16,550 nt of DNA from CAZEYT01 sp964516295 (GTDB taxonomy: Bacteria > Verrucomicrobiota > Verrucomicrobiia > Chthoniobacterales > Terrimicrobiaceae): assembly GCA_964516295.1 (NCBI GenBank), contig CAZEYT010000061.1:1-16550 (forward strand). Direction: 5' to 3'. Below the pieces are notes generated by a model that was not told the DNA's origin, ran no database searches, and saw only the letters and a list, made by a program, of their open reading frames with translations. Below, piece after piece: positions 6,943 to 14,014 of this stretch; positions within the stretch are counted from its first letter, which is position 1; each line of letters starts with the position of its first letter. The translations under genes and the position numbers were made by a program.

Positions 6943-7875
6943 ATGAATCTCCAACTGAACTACCACCACCTCCGCTATTTTCTCGCCGTCTCGTCGCAGG
7001 GAGGTCTGAAAGCGGCCTCGCGGGTGTTGCATGTATCCCCGCCCACCCTGAGTGCCCAGGTGCAGGAGTTGGAAGAGTTTTTCGGCGTGCGGTTGTTTCG
7101 ACGTGAGAACCGGACGATGCGCCTCACCGATGCCGGCCGGGTCGTGCAACGCTACGCGGAGCGGATTTTTTCGTTCGGCGACGAACTGGTGGAAGTCGTC
7201 GGCCGCGGTGGCACGGCTGCGATTGAGACGGTCTATCTTGGCATCGCGGACTCCGTGCCAAAGCTGGTCGCGTCCCGGCTTCTCCTGCGGGCATGGACGG
7301 TTCAGCCGGGCCTGCGGGTTGTGGTCCGCGAGGGGCTGCCCTCCGAGCTTTTCCCGGCGTTGGCCGGCCACCAGATCGATCTGGTCCTGGCCAACGAACC
7401 ATCACCCGCTTCAATGAAAACCGTTCTTTTCAGCACGCGGATCCGCCGGTCATCCGTTCGTTTGATGGCCACGCCGGCGCTGCGGAAGACTTTCCGAAAA
7501 TCCACCGGAATCGGCGGCTTTCCCGTCTTGATGCCCACGCGGGAGTCGCCGTTGCGGCGCGAGTTCGATCGCTGGTGGGCGGAGAGCAATACCAGTCCGG
7601 ATATCGTGGCAGAGTTTGATGACACGGCCGCGATGTATGAACTGGCTGCCGCGGGAGTCGGTGCCGCGCCGGTTCTCGACGCTGTTCGTGACGATGTGGC
7701 CCGGCGCTATGGACTCGAGGAACTGCCCTGTCGGACCGGTATTGAAGAAAACCTCTTCGTCATCACGGCCGAACGGCAAGTCACCAGCCCGGGCCCGGCG
7801 TTGATCGCCCGGCTGGCCCGCGAGGAGGGCAGCGTCAGGTCCGGCGGCGACCACTCAAAGCCCGTTGGAGGGTAA
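6943..7875 (+). CDS. LysR-family transcriptional regulator, NhaR-like
   Basis: A 310-residue LysR-type regulator. The N-terminus LNYHHLRYFLAV (5-16) is characteristic of the NhaR branch, which in E. coli senses Na+/alkaline conditions and activates the Na+/H+ antiporter gene nhaA. The helix-turn-helix spans about 18-66 (AASRVLHVSPPTLSAQVQELE), followed by a substrate-binding-like effector domain to about 295. The ATG at 6943 is chosen to match the usual NhaR start; a TTG at 6916 in the same frame would add nine residues. There is no antiporter gene in the window; the divergent target would be the protease/TerC operon. The 3' end overlaps the convergent recR by 41 bases, so the last 13 residues are encoded opposite recR and are probably a family-atypical tail. 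Confidence 0.92.
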   Translation: MNLQLNYHHLRYFLAVSSQGGLKAASRVLHVSPPTLSAQVQELEEFFGVRLFRRENRTMRLTDAGRVVQRYAERIFSFGDELVEVVGRGGTAAIETVYLGIADSVPKLVASRLLLRAWTVQPGLRVVVREGLPSELFPALAGHQIDLVLANEPSPASMKTVLFSTRIRRSSVRLMATPALRKTFRKSTGIGGFPVLMPTRESPLRREFDRWWAESNTSPDIVAEFDDTAAMYELAAAGVGAAPVLDAVRDDVARRYGLEELPCRTGIEENLFVITAERQVTSPGPALIARLAREEGSVRSGGDHSKPVGG

Positions 7876-8437
7876 TCTGATCCGCGTGTTCCAAGCCGCC
7901 TCCGGCGGGAAGCCCATGGGCGATCCGGCTGACCGGCACGCCGAGGGGTTGGAGCGTTTGAACGAGAAAGTTCGTGGTCGCCTCGCCCTCGACATCCGCA
8001 CTCAACGCGAGAATGATTTCCGTTGGATTCTCGGCTCGGATGCGCTCGACGAGCGGAGCGATGCGCAGTTGGTCCGGACCGACATGGTCGAGCGGCGCGA
8101 GACGCCCCCCGAGCGAATGATACAATCCATCGAACGAACCCGTGCGTTCCAAAGGCAGGATATCGGTCGCATTTTCCACCACACAGATTTCACGTCCGGC
8201 CCGTCCCGGCGTGCGACAAATTTCGCAGAGTTCCTCGGTCGAAAAAAATCCGCATTTTGCACACGGCCGGATGTTGGCCGAGGCAACGGTCAGCGACGTG
8301 GCGAGCTGGGAGGGCCTGGCATCGGGATTGCCCAACAACCAAAGCGCAATCCGCTCGGCGCTCCGTGGCCCGATTCCCGGAAGCCGGCGCAACTCGCGGG
8401 CAAGACTCAAGAAATCGGCGGGATAATCGAGCGGCAT
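7835..8437 (-). CDS. recR: recombination protein RecR
   Basis: RecR, which works with RecF and RecO to load RecA at gaps during recombinational repair. The product has 200 residues, a normal length. A helix-hairpin-helix (LPGIGPRSAERIALWLL, 19-35) is followed by a zinc finger with Cys59, Cys62, Cys71 and Cys74. A Toprim domain begins at ICVVENATD (84-92) and contains ADVEGEATTNFL (147-158). The C-terminal Walker-B-like RIAHGLPAGGGLEHAD (171-186) is present. It begins 5 bases after the stop of the ABC ATPase gene and is presumably translated from the same message. dnaX and ybaB, frequent recR neighbours, are not adjacent. Confidence 0.97.
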   Translation of the reverse strand: MPLDYPADFLSLARELRRLPGIGPRSAERIALWLLGNPDARPSQLATSLTVASANIRPCAKCGFFSTEELCEICRTPGRAGREICVVENATDILPLERTGSFDGLYHSLGGRLAPLDHVGPDQLRIAPLVERIRAENPTEIILALSADVEGEATTNFLVQTLQPLGVPVSRIAHGLPAGGGLEHADQITLQRALSGRRRT

Positions 8438-8442
8438 ATCCG

Positions 8443-9114
8443 TCAGGCCGTGGCAGCGATTTGTCCGTCGCCAATCCGAAAAAGCCGGTCGCCCCGTCGG
8501 GCGAGGTTTTCATCATGGGTGACAACAACGAGTGTCCGCCGATCCTGGCGTGCGACGCCGAGGAGAAGTTCAATGATCGATTCGCCGGTGTTTGAGTCCA
8601 GGTTGCCCGTCGGCTCGTCGGCAAAAACAATGGCCGGGTCGTTCACCAACGCCCGGGCGATGGCCACGCGCTGTTGTTCTCCGCCGCTGAGCTCCGACGG
8701 CAGATGAGCAAGACGGCCCGACAATCCGACGCGGTCCAGAAGTTCCGTCGCCCGCTTCTCCGCCGCGCGCCCCGCGATCAAGGCCGGGAGCGTGACATTT
8801 TCCAAAGCCGTCAGCTCCGGCAGGAGGAAATACGACTGAAAAACAAAGCCCATGCGCTCATTGCGTAATTTGGCGAGCCGGTCGGTGCCCATCGTATAGA
8901 GCGACCGGCCCTCGAACTCCACCGATCCGGACTCCGGGGTTTCCAAGCCGGCCAGTGTGTAAAGAAGTGTCGTCTTCCCCGCCCCGCTGGCACCGCAAAG
9001 AAAAACGGTCTCCCCCGCGGCCACTTCCAAACTGACCTCGCGCAGGACGGGAATGCGTTCCTTCGCGATCTTGAACGACCGACTCACATTTTTGGCTGCC
9101 AACTGTGCGGACAT
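8443..9114 (-). CDS. LolD-like ABC transporter ATP-binding protein
   Basis: A 223-residue ATPase of the LolD/MacB branch of ABC transporters. It has Walker A GASGAGKTT (41-49), Q-loop Gln93 in FVFQSYFLLPELTALENV, the signature LSGGEQQR (142-149), Walker B AIVFADEP (161-168) with the D-loop NLD, and the switch His200. The stretch around Gln93 (FQSYFLLPELTALENV) is typical of LolD, which with LolC/LolE extracts lipoproteins from the inner membrane. Two adjacent start codons exist (9117 and 9114); a longer frame reaching 9225 would run into the citrate synthase gene and is not family-like. No permease gene is adjacent: recR follows after 5 bases and citrate synthase lies 61 bases upstream. LolD is therefore likely but not proven. 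Confidence 0.87.
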   Translation of the reverse strand: MSAQLAAKNVSRSFKIAKERIPVLREVSLEVAAGETVFLCGASGAGKTTLLYTLAGLETPESGSVEFEGRSLYTMGTDRLAKLRNERMGFVFQSYFLLPELTALENVTLPALIAGRAAEKRATELLDRVGLSGRLAHLPSELSGGEQQRVAIARALVNDPAIVFADEPTGNLDSNTGESIIELLLGVARQDRRTLVVVTHDENLARRGDRLFRIGDGQIAATA

Positions 9115-9175
9115 CATCGCATGGTTGCCCGGAGCGGCGGGAAAAGACCACAGAATTCCCGCGGCCGCCCGACGT

Positions 9176-10306
9176 TCAGCGGTTTTCGATCGGAACAAAG
9201 GTTTTGCCGACCGCGGGTCCGACATATTCGCTGAGCGGACGATACAGGCGGTTGTCGGCGAGTTGCTCGAGCACGTGGCCCGTCCAACCGCTCGTCCTCG
9301 CCACAGCGAAGATCGGAGTGAAAAGATCGGTCGGGATCCCGAGCGAATAATAGACCGTCGCCGAATAAAAATCCACGTTCGCGTTGAGCCCCTTCTTTTC
9401 CTTCATGATCGCCGCGATGCGCTCGCTCATGCGGATCCATTTCGGCTCGCCCAGTTTCTCACAGAGTTGCACCGCCATGGTCCGGAGGTGGGGAGCACGG
9501 GGATCGAGCGTTTTATAGACGCGGTGGCCGATGCCCATGATTTTCTTTTTCTGCGCGAGCTGTTCCTCGACCCAGGCATCCACATTTTCCTCGGTCCCGA
9601 TCTCTTGGAGCATGTGGATGACCCCCTCGTTCGCCCCGCCATGCAGCGGTCCTTTCAAGGTGCCGATGGCGGACGTGATCGCCGAATAGATGTCGCTCAA
9701 CGTGGCAATTGTTACCCGGGCCGAAAACGTCGACGCATTCATGCCGTGGTCGGCATGCAAGACATAGGCCACATCAAGCGTGCGGGTCGCTTCCAGCGAT
9801 GGCGTTTCGCCGGTGAGGAGATAGAGAAAATGCGCAGCCTCGCCCAGATCTCGCCGGATCGGCGGGAGGTCCAACCCGAGCCGGATCCGGTGGAAGTAAG
9901 CGGCCATGATGCCGATTTTTGCTGTGATGCTGATCGCCCGCCGGTGGTTGGCATCATCCCGGGCGTGTTCTTCATTGAGCGCATTGTCGTAAAGCCCCAA
10001 CATCGACACCCCGGTGCGAAGAATGTCCATCGGGTTGGCATTTTTCGGTGCATTTCGAATGAACTCGATCACGCCCTTCGGCAATTCCCGCTCTTCACGC
10101 AGGCGGGAGGTCAACTCCGCCAACTGCTTGCGATTGGGCAGCTCGCCGTGCCATAACAGATAGACCACTTCCTCGTAGGTCGCCTGATTCGCGAGCTCAT
10201 TGATGTCGTATCCGGCATAAATCAAAACACCTTCCTGACCGAGCACTTCGCTCAGGCGGGTGGAGTTGGCGATGATTCCTTCGAGTCCTTTGGCTGTGAC
10301 GGGCAT
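9176..10306 (-). CDS. citrate synthase (type I, short form)
   Basis: Citrate synthase, condensing acetyl-CoA and oxaloacetate at the entry of the TCA cycle. The product has 376 residues from the ATG at 10306, the usual length of the dimeric, archaeal/Gram-positive-like form that includes 2-methylcitrate synthases. Catalytic residues are visible: His222 in GPLHGGANE, His261 in GIGHRVYKTLDPRA and Asp312 in NVDFYSATVYYSLG; HADHGMNAS lies at 184-192. The ATG giving MPVTAKGLEG is preceded by GGAG 6 bases upstream and is preferred over an in-frame codon 54 bases earlier. The gene diverges from pdxA across 81 bases. 2-Methylcitrate synthase activity cannot be excluded by sequence, but no propionate genes are nearby and aconitase is encoded in the same window. 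Confidence 0.94.
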   Translation of the reverse strand: MPVTAKGLEGIIANSTRLSEVLGQEGVLIYAGYDINELANQATYEEVVYLLWHGELPNRKQLAELTSRLREERELPKGVIEFIRNAPKNANPMDILRTGVSMLGLYDNALNEEHARDDANHRRAISITAKIGIMAAYFHRIRLGLDLPPIRRDLGEAAHFLYLLTGETPSLEATRTLDVAYVLHADHGMNASTFSARVTIATLSDIYSAITSAIGTLKGPLHGGANEGVIHMLQEIGTEENVDAWVEEQLAQKKKIMGIGHRVYKTLDPRAPHLRTMAVQLCEKLGEPKWIRMSERIAAIMKEKKGLNANVDFYSATVYYSLGIPTDLFTPIFAVARTSGWTGHVLEQLADNRLYRPLSEYVGPAVGKTFVPIENR

Positions 10307-10387
10307 GATGCTCCGAAGATGCAGAATCCGGGCACCGATGCAAAGTTTTCGTTCGCCCAAGGCCGCAGACCTGACATCTTTTCGTGT
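10307..10387. promoter_or_regulatory. divergent promoter region between citrate synthase and pdxA genes
   Basis: This 81-base gap separates two divergent genes and so must hold the transcription start of each unless the starts lie inside coding sequence. A GGAG ribosome binding site for citrate synthase is present on the minus strand. No convincing ribosome binding site precedes the pdxA ATG at 10388. No operator repeat was seen. Confidence 0.3.
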
Positions 10388-11281
10388 ATGAATTCTGACT
10401 CATCGGCGGTGATCGGCGTCACTCCCGGCGACCCCGCTGGTGTGGGTCCAGAAGTGATCGCCGCGGCGCTCAAACGGTGGACGCCCCCGACAGGAATCCG
10501 GGTCGAATGTCTGGAAGCGGGTTCGGGATTCCAGCCCGGCCATCCGAACGCCGGCTCCGCCAAAGTTGCCCTTGAGGCCTTGGAAAAAGCAGCTTCCCAT
10601 TTGCTCTCGGGACACTGGCAGGCGGTGGTTACCGGTCCGGTTTCCAAGAACCAACTCCACAACATCGGCTATGATTTTCCCGGACAAACCGAGTTTTTCG
10701 CGGCCCGGGCGGGCGTGGAGAATTTTGCGATGTGCCTCACCGGTCGCGCACTCACCGTCGCCTTGGTGACGGCACACGTTCCGCTGGAAAAAGTTCCGGG
10801 CTTGCTCTCCGTCGCAGAGATTGTTCGCGTCGGGAAGTTGCTCGTTGCCTTTCTTCACCGGCGCGGCGTGACCCGGCCACGCATTGCCGTTTGCGGTCTC
10901 AATCCCCACGCCGGCGAAAATGGCGACCTCGGCCAGGAGGAAATTTCGACGATCCATCCAGCCGTTCAGGAATTGAAGCACTCCGCCCGGGGTGTCTTTT
11001 CCGGTCCACTGGCTCCCGACACCGTCTTCCACCGCGCGGTAAACGGCGAGTTCGACGGAGTCCTCTGCATGTATCACGACCAAGGACTGATTCCGCTCAA
11101 GCTCCATGCCTTTGACGACGGGGTGAACATCACCCTTGGCTTGCCTTTTGTCCGGACAAGTCCCGACCACGGTACGGCCTTTTCCATCGCCGGAAAAGGT
11201 ATCGCCCGCCCGGACAGCACGATGGCCGCACTGCAACTTGCGGCGGACCTTCTCGCCTCTCGGGACTACGTCCCAAAATAG
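10388..11281 (+). CDS. pdxA: 4-hydroxythreonine-4-phosphate dehydrogenase
   Basis: PdxA of the DXP-dependent vitamin B6 pathway, oxidising 4-phosphohydroxy-L-threonine before condensation by PdxJ. The product has 297 residues, about 30 short of the usual length. The N-terminal part is compressed: after GVTPGDPAGVGPEVI (10-24) only about 60 residues separate it from VVTGPVSK (80-87). The three metal-binding histidines are present: His130 (TAHVPL), His174 (NPHAGE) and His230 (YHDQGL). The C-terminal GVNITLGLPFVRTSPDHGTA block (245-264) is intact. The usual GHTE motif reads GQTE, with Gln100 in place of a phosphate-contacting histidine. The start at 10388 gives MNSDSSAVIGVTPGD, right before the first conserved strand. 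The 3' end overlaps the convergent upp by 16 bases. pdxH lies further right. Confidence 0.93.
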   Translation: MNSDSSAVIGVTPGDPAGVGPEVIAAALKRWTPPTGIRVECLEAGSGFQPGHPNAGSAKVALEALEKAASHLLSGHWQAVVTGPVSKNQLHNIGYDFPGQTEFFAARAGVENFAMCLTGRALTVALVTAHVPLEKVPGLLSVAEIVRVGKLLVAFLHRRGVTRPRIAVCGLNPHAGENGDLGQEEISTIHPAVQELKHSARGVFSGPLAPDTVFHRAVNGEFDGVLCMYHDQGLIPLKLHAFDDGVNITLGLPFVRTSPDHGTAFSIAGKGIARPDSTMAALQLAADLLASRDYVPK

Positions 11282-11895
11282 CGGTCCCCGGCATCCCCCA
11301 GCCCCGGGACGATGTAGGCTCTTTCGTTCAGTCCCGGATCCAACGCCGCGAGGAAGACCGGGACGTCCGGATGCCGGCTCTTGAAAAGCTCCACTCCGGG
11401 AGCCGCTCCAATGAGCGCAACCATCCGAAGACGCCGCGCCCCGCAGGCCCTGATTTTGTCCACGGCATCCGCCCCGCTGTGACCGGTGGCCAGCATGGGA
11501 TCGACCAAAAATACATCCGCATCCTCCAGTTGTGGAGTTTTGAAATAATAGCTCTTCGGCTCAAACGTAACCTCGTCGCGAGAGAGACCGATGTGCCCCA
11601 CCTGCGCGCCGGGCAGAATGGTCAACAACGCCTCCGCCATCCCGAGGCCTGCCCGCAAGATCGGGAGGATCACCACCGGTCGGACAAGTTCGGCGCCGTC
11701 ACAGGATGCGAGTGGCGTCTCAATCAAAACGGAACACGTCTCGAGATCGCGCGACGCCTCCATCCCGACAATCACCGCAAGCTCGCGAAGGACCCTCCGA
11801 AACTCAACAAGCGGTGTCGCGCGGTTTCGCAATGCCGTCATTCCCACCCGGACCAGTGCATGGTCCACCACAGTCAACCGCGCCGGCTCGCTCAT
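11266..11895 (-). CDS. upp: uracil phosphoribosyltransferase
   Basis: UPRTase of pyrimidine salvage, making UMP from uracil and PRPP. The product has 209 residues, a typical length. Visible are LIETPLASCDG (57-67), VVILPILRAGLGM (74-86), the PRPP loop VDPMLATGHSG (131-141) and the uracil-binding C-terminus YIVPGLGDAGDRYFGT (194-209). The ATG at 11895 aligns with the family start, but no Shine-Dalgarno sequence precedes it. It sits in the centre of an 18-base palindrome instead (see separate entry). The gene lies 51 bases downstream of sufS on the same strand and may be co-transcribed with it. Its stop is inside the end of the convergent pdxA. Confidence 0.96.
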   Translation of the reverse strand: MSEPARLTVVDHALVRVGMTALRNRATPLVEFRRVLRELAVIVGMEASRDLETCSVLIETPLASCDGAELVRPVVILPILRAGLGMAEALLTILPGAQVGHIGLSRDEVTFEPKSYYFKTPQLEDADVFLVDPMLATGHSGADAVDKIRACGARRLRMVALIGAAPGVELFKSRHPDVPVFLAALDPGLNERAYIVPGLGDAGDRYFGT

Positions 11896-11903
11896 GAGCG
11901 AGC
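11886..11903 (-). promoter_or_regulatory. 18-base palindrome over the upp start codon
   Basis: GCTCGCTCATGAGCGAGC is its own reverse complement, and the upp ATG lies at its centre. In the mRNA it could form a hairpin of seven pairs with the start codon in a four-base loop. The 5' arm also matches an upstream CGAGCG (minus strand 11924 to 11919), allowing a competing hairpin that would leave the start codon free. It may control upp translation or, as DNA, bind a dimeric regulator. Function is inference. Confidence 0.5.
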
Positions 11904-11946
11904 GATTAGCAGAACAACCGCTCGACGACCAGCGCCGAACGACGCC

Positions 11947-13182
11947 TCAGCGGAAAAAGGAAATCGCTTCTTCCAGCACTTCGAGAAAGCGATCCACCTC
12001 GGCGCGGGTGTTGTAGAGATAAAAACTCACGCGCGCCGACGACGGCGTTCCAAGCTTGCGCATCAGCGGCTGGGCACAATGGTGACCGGCCCGCAACGCC
12101 ACACCGCGCTGATTGGCGAAAAAGGCCAGGTCGTGCGCATGAACACCCTCGACCACGAATGCCACGATGCCGGAACCGCGTTCCTGCGGCCCGAACACCC
12201 GAACTCCCTCGATCTCGCGCATTTCTTCCGCCGCATAATTGGCGAGATCGATGCTGTGCGCCTGAATCTTTTCGAGTCCGACCTCCGTCACGAACGCGAT
12301 GGCCTCCCCCCACCCCGCGGCTTCAATAATGGCCGGGGTTCCCGCCTCAAAGCGAGCCGGGGGATGTCGATAAGTCGCCGGCTCGACGTAATCCGCCCGA
12401 TCGACCATCTCGCCACCGAAATGCCACGGCGGCATGGTTTCCAAGAGGTCGTAGCGTCCATACAGCGCACCGATCGCGCTCGGTCCGCACATCTTGTGCG
12501 ACGACGTGGCCAAAAAATCGCAGCCCATCGCCTGCACATCGACCGGCTGGTGGCCGACACTCTGGGCCGCATCAACAAACGTCGTCACCCCATGCTCACG
12601 GGCCAGAGCACACCATTCGGCTGCCGGATTTTCCATGCCCATCGTGTTGGGCACATGGACAAACGAAAAAACCTTAGGCTTCTCCGCAAGAAGACGCCGT
12701 GCCGCCTCATGATCGAGTCCGGCTCCATTTTCCAAGACCGGAACATACTCCACCCGCGCTCCCGCCGTGCGGGCGAGATTCAGCCACGGGAGCAGGTTGC
12801 TGTGATGCTCCATTTCCGTCAGCACGATCAGATCTCCGGCGTGGACGTTCTGACGCCCCCATGTGTTCACCACGAGGTTCACGGCCTCCGTCGTGCCGCG
12901 GGTGAAGACAATCTCCTCCACCTGCCTCGCATTCAAAAGCCGGGTAACGGCCGAGCGCGTGGCTTCATAGACCGTTGTTGCCCGCTCGCTCAACAAGTGA
13001 ATCCCGCGGTGGACATTCGCATACTCGGATTCCATGAACCCCCGCATCCGCTCAATCACGCGTGTGGGTTTCTGCGAACTCGCCGCGCTGTCGAGATAGA
13101 CCAGCGGATAGTCGCCGACTTTTTCGTGCAGGAAGGGAAACTCCGCACGGATCGGCGTCAGGGAATCAATGGAATCACTCAT
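11947..13182 (-). CDS. sufS: SufS-type cysteine desulfurase
   Basis: PLP-dependent cysteine desulfurase of class II (SufS/CsdA), supplying sulfur for iron-sulfur cluster assembly. The product has 411 residues, close to the usual 406-415. Key residues: YLDSAASSQKP at 29-39, the cofactor-facing His127 in EMEHHSN, the PLP lysine Lys230 in TSSHKMCGP, and the catalytic Cys369 in RAGHHCAQPLM. The normally HVSNVLG-like stretch reads HVPNTMG (176-182), a mild variant. The ATG at 13182 is preceded by GGGAG 3-7 bases upstream. No sufB, sufC, sufD or sufE/U gene lies beside it, so it is a detached copy; upp follows downstream and pdxH, which makes its cofactor, diverges upstream. Confidence 0.94.
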   Translation of the reverse strand: MSDSIDSLTPIRAEFPFLHEKVGDYPLVYLDSAASSQKPTRVIERMRGFMESEYANVHRGIHLLSERATTVYEATRSAVTRLLNARQVEEIVFTRGTTEAVNLVVNTWGRQNVHAGDLIVLTEMEHHSNLLPWLNLARTAGARVEYVPVLENGAGLDHEAARRLLAEKPKVFSFVHVPNTMGMENPAAEWCALAREHGVTTFVDAAQSVGHQPVDVQAMGCDFLATSSHKMCGPSAIGALYGRYDLLETMPPWHFGGEMVDRADYVEPATYRHPPARFEAGTPAIIEAAGWGEAIAFVTEVGLEKIQAHSIDLANYAAEEMREIEGVRVFGPQERGSGIVAFVVEGVHAHDLAFFANQRGVALRAGHHCAQPLMRKLGTPSSARVSFYLYNTRAEVDRFLEVLEEAISFFR

Positions 13183-13279
13183 GAACTCCCGGCACTATAT
13201 CGCGAATCTCCACCCATGCCAGCGGTGGAATCGTTTGTTTGCTTCCAGCCGCCGCCGGCCGGGCGTAAATCTTTCTGCC

Positions 13280-13927
13280 ATGTCCGATCACCCAGTCATC
13301 CACGATCTCCGCCGCGATTACGACCGCGATCCCCTCCGCGAGGAGGAACTTGAAGCCGACCCGGTGGTGGAGTTTCGGAAATGGTTTGAGACCGCGCGGG
13401 CCGCGAAGCTTCTCGAACCGAATGCCATGAGCCTCGCCACGGCTGAAGCCTCCGGCCGCGTCTCCTGTCGAACCGTTCTCCTCAAGGCCTACGACGAGCG
13501 GGGTTTCGTTTTCTTTACGAACTACGGCAGCCGCAAGGCCCGGCAACTCTCCGAGAATCCGCGCGCGTCGGCGCTCTTCCCCTGGCTCCCACTCCAGCGG
13601 CAAGTCGAAATTTCTGGCACCGTCGAAAAAATCTCCACCGCGGAATCCGTCGCCTACTTTCTCAGCCGCCCCTTTGGCAGCCGACTCGGGGCTTGGGTCT
13701 CCGACCAAAGTGAAGTCATCCCCTCCCGAGCCATACTCCTCTCAAAATTCGAGACGCTGAAAAAGAAATTCGCCAATGGCGAGATCCCGAAACCCGAGAA
13801 CTGGGGCGGCTTCCGCATCATCCCCGAACGCTTCGAGTTCTGGCAGGGCGGACACGACCGCCTCCACGATCGGTTTGTTTATTCACCAGTCGACGGAGGC
13901 TGGCGAATCTCGCGCCTCTCTCCTTAG
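13280..13927 (+). CDS. pdxH: pyridoxamine/pyridoxine 5'-phosphate oxidase
   Basis: PdxH, the FMN-dependent oxidase that makes pyridoxal 5'-phosphate from PNP or PMP. The product has 215 residues, close to the usual 218. N-terminal LRRDYDRDPLREEEL (10-24) and DPVVEFRKWFETA (27-39) match the family. The FMN-binding part is RTVLLKAYDERGFVFFTNYGSRKARQL (64-90, given here in full because it is diagnostic only in its outer residues Arg64, Lys69, Tyr82 and Ser84-Arg85-Lys86). Also present are LQRQVEISG (105-113), SRPFGSRLGAWVSDQSE (129-145), and the C-terminal PERFEFWQGGHDRLHDR (182-198). The start at 13280 fits; the same frame is open upstream to 13169 but that part lies in the sufS promoter region and is not family sequence. 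It diverges from sufS across 97 bases. Confidence 0.96.
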   Translation: MSDHPVIHDLRRDYDRDPLREEELEADPVVEFRKWFETARAAKLLEPNAMSLATAEASGRVSCRTVLLKAYDERGFVFFTNYGSRKARQLSENPRASALFPWLPLQRQVEISGTVEKISTAESVAYFLSRPFGSRLGAWVSDQSEVIPSRAILLSKFETLKKKFANGEIPKPENWGGFRIIPERFEFWQGGHDRLHDRFVYSPVDGGWRISRLSP

Positions 13928-13961
13928 GGTTTTAAGAGGAAACCGGCTGGGCAGTCCCTCG

Positions 13962-13990
13962 TTGACACAAGGCCGACGTCTCACTACACA
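13962..13990 (+). promoter_or_regulatory. candidate sigma70-type promoter for the secreted-protein pair
   Basis: A perfect TTGACA at 13962-13967 is followed after 17 bases by TACACA at 13985-13990, which matches the -10 consensus at only three positions. It lies just upstream of the 14015 start, so a transcript would begin near 13997 with a short leader. The weak -10 keeps confidence low. Confidence 0.35.
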
Positions 13991-14014
13991 ACCAATTACA
14001 TGCGCGACGATTGT

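Noticed and set aside
7895..7908. Short GC hairpin just after the LysR-type gene stop
   Set aside because: Five-pair stem inside the coding sequence of recR with no T run; not enough to call a terminator.
9053..10156. 367-codon open frame on the plus strand opposite citrate synthase
   Set aside because: Antisense shadow of a fully conserved gene; no recognisable protein sequence.
13169..13279. N-terminal extension of PdxH by 37 codons
   Set aside because: The extension would start inside sufS and does not resemble PdxH; the ATG at 13280 matches the family start.
11371..13353. Very long open frame (660 codons) on the plus strand opposite upp and sufS
   Set aside because: It is rich in Arg, His and Pro with no domain, and lies antisense to two well-conserved enzymes. 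G+C-rich codon bias leaves the opposite frame open.
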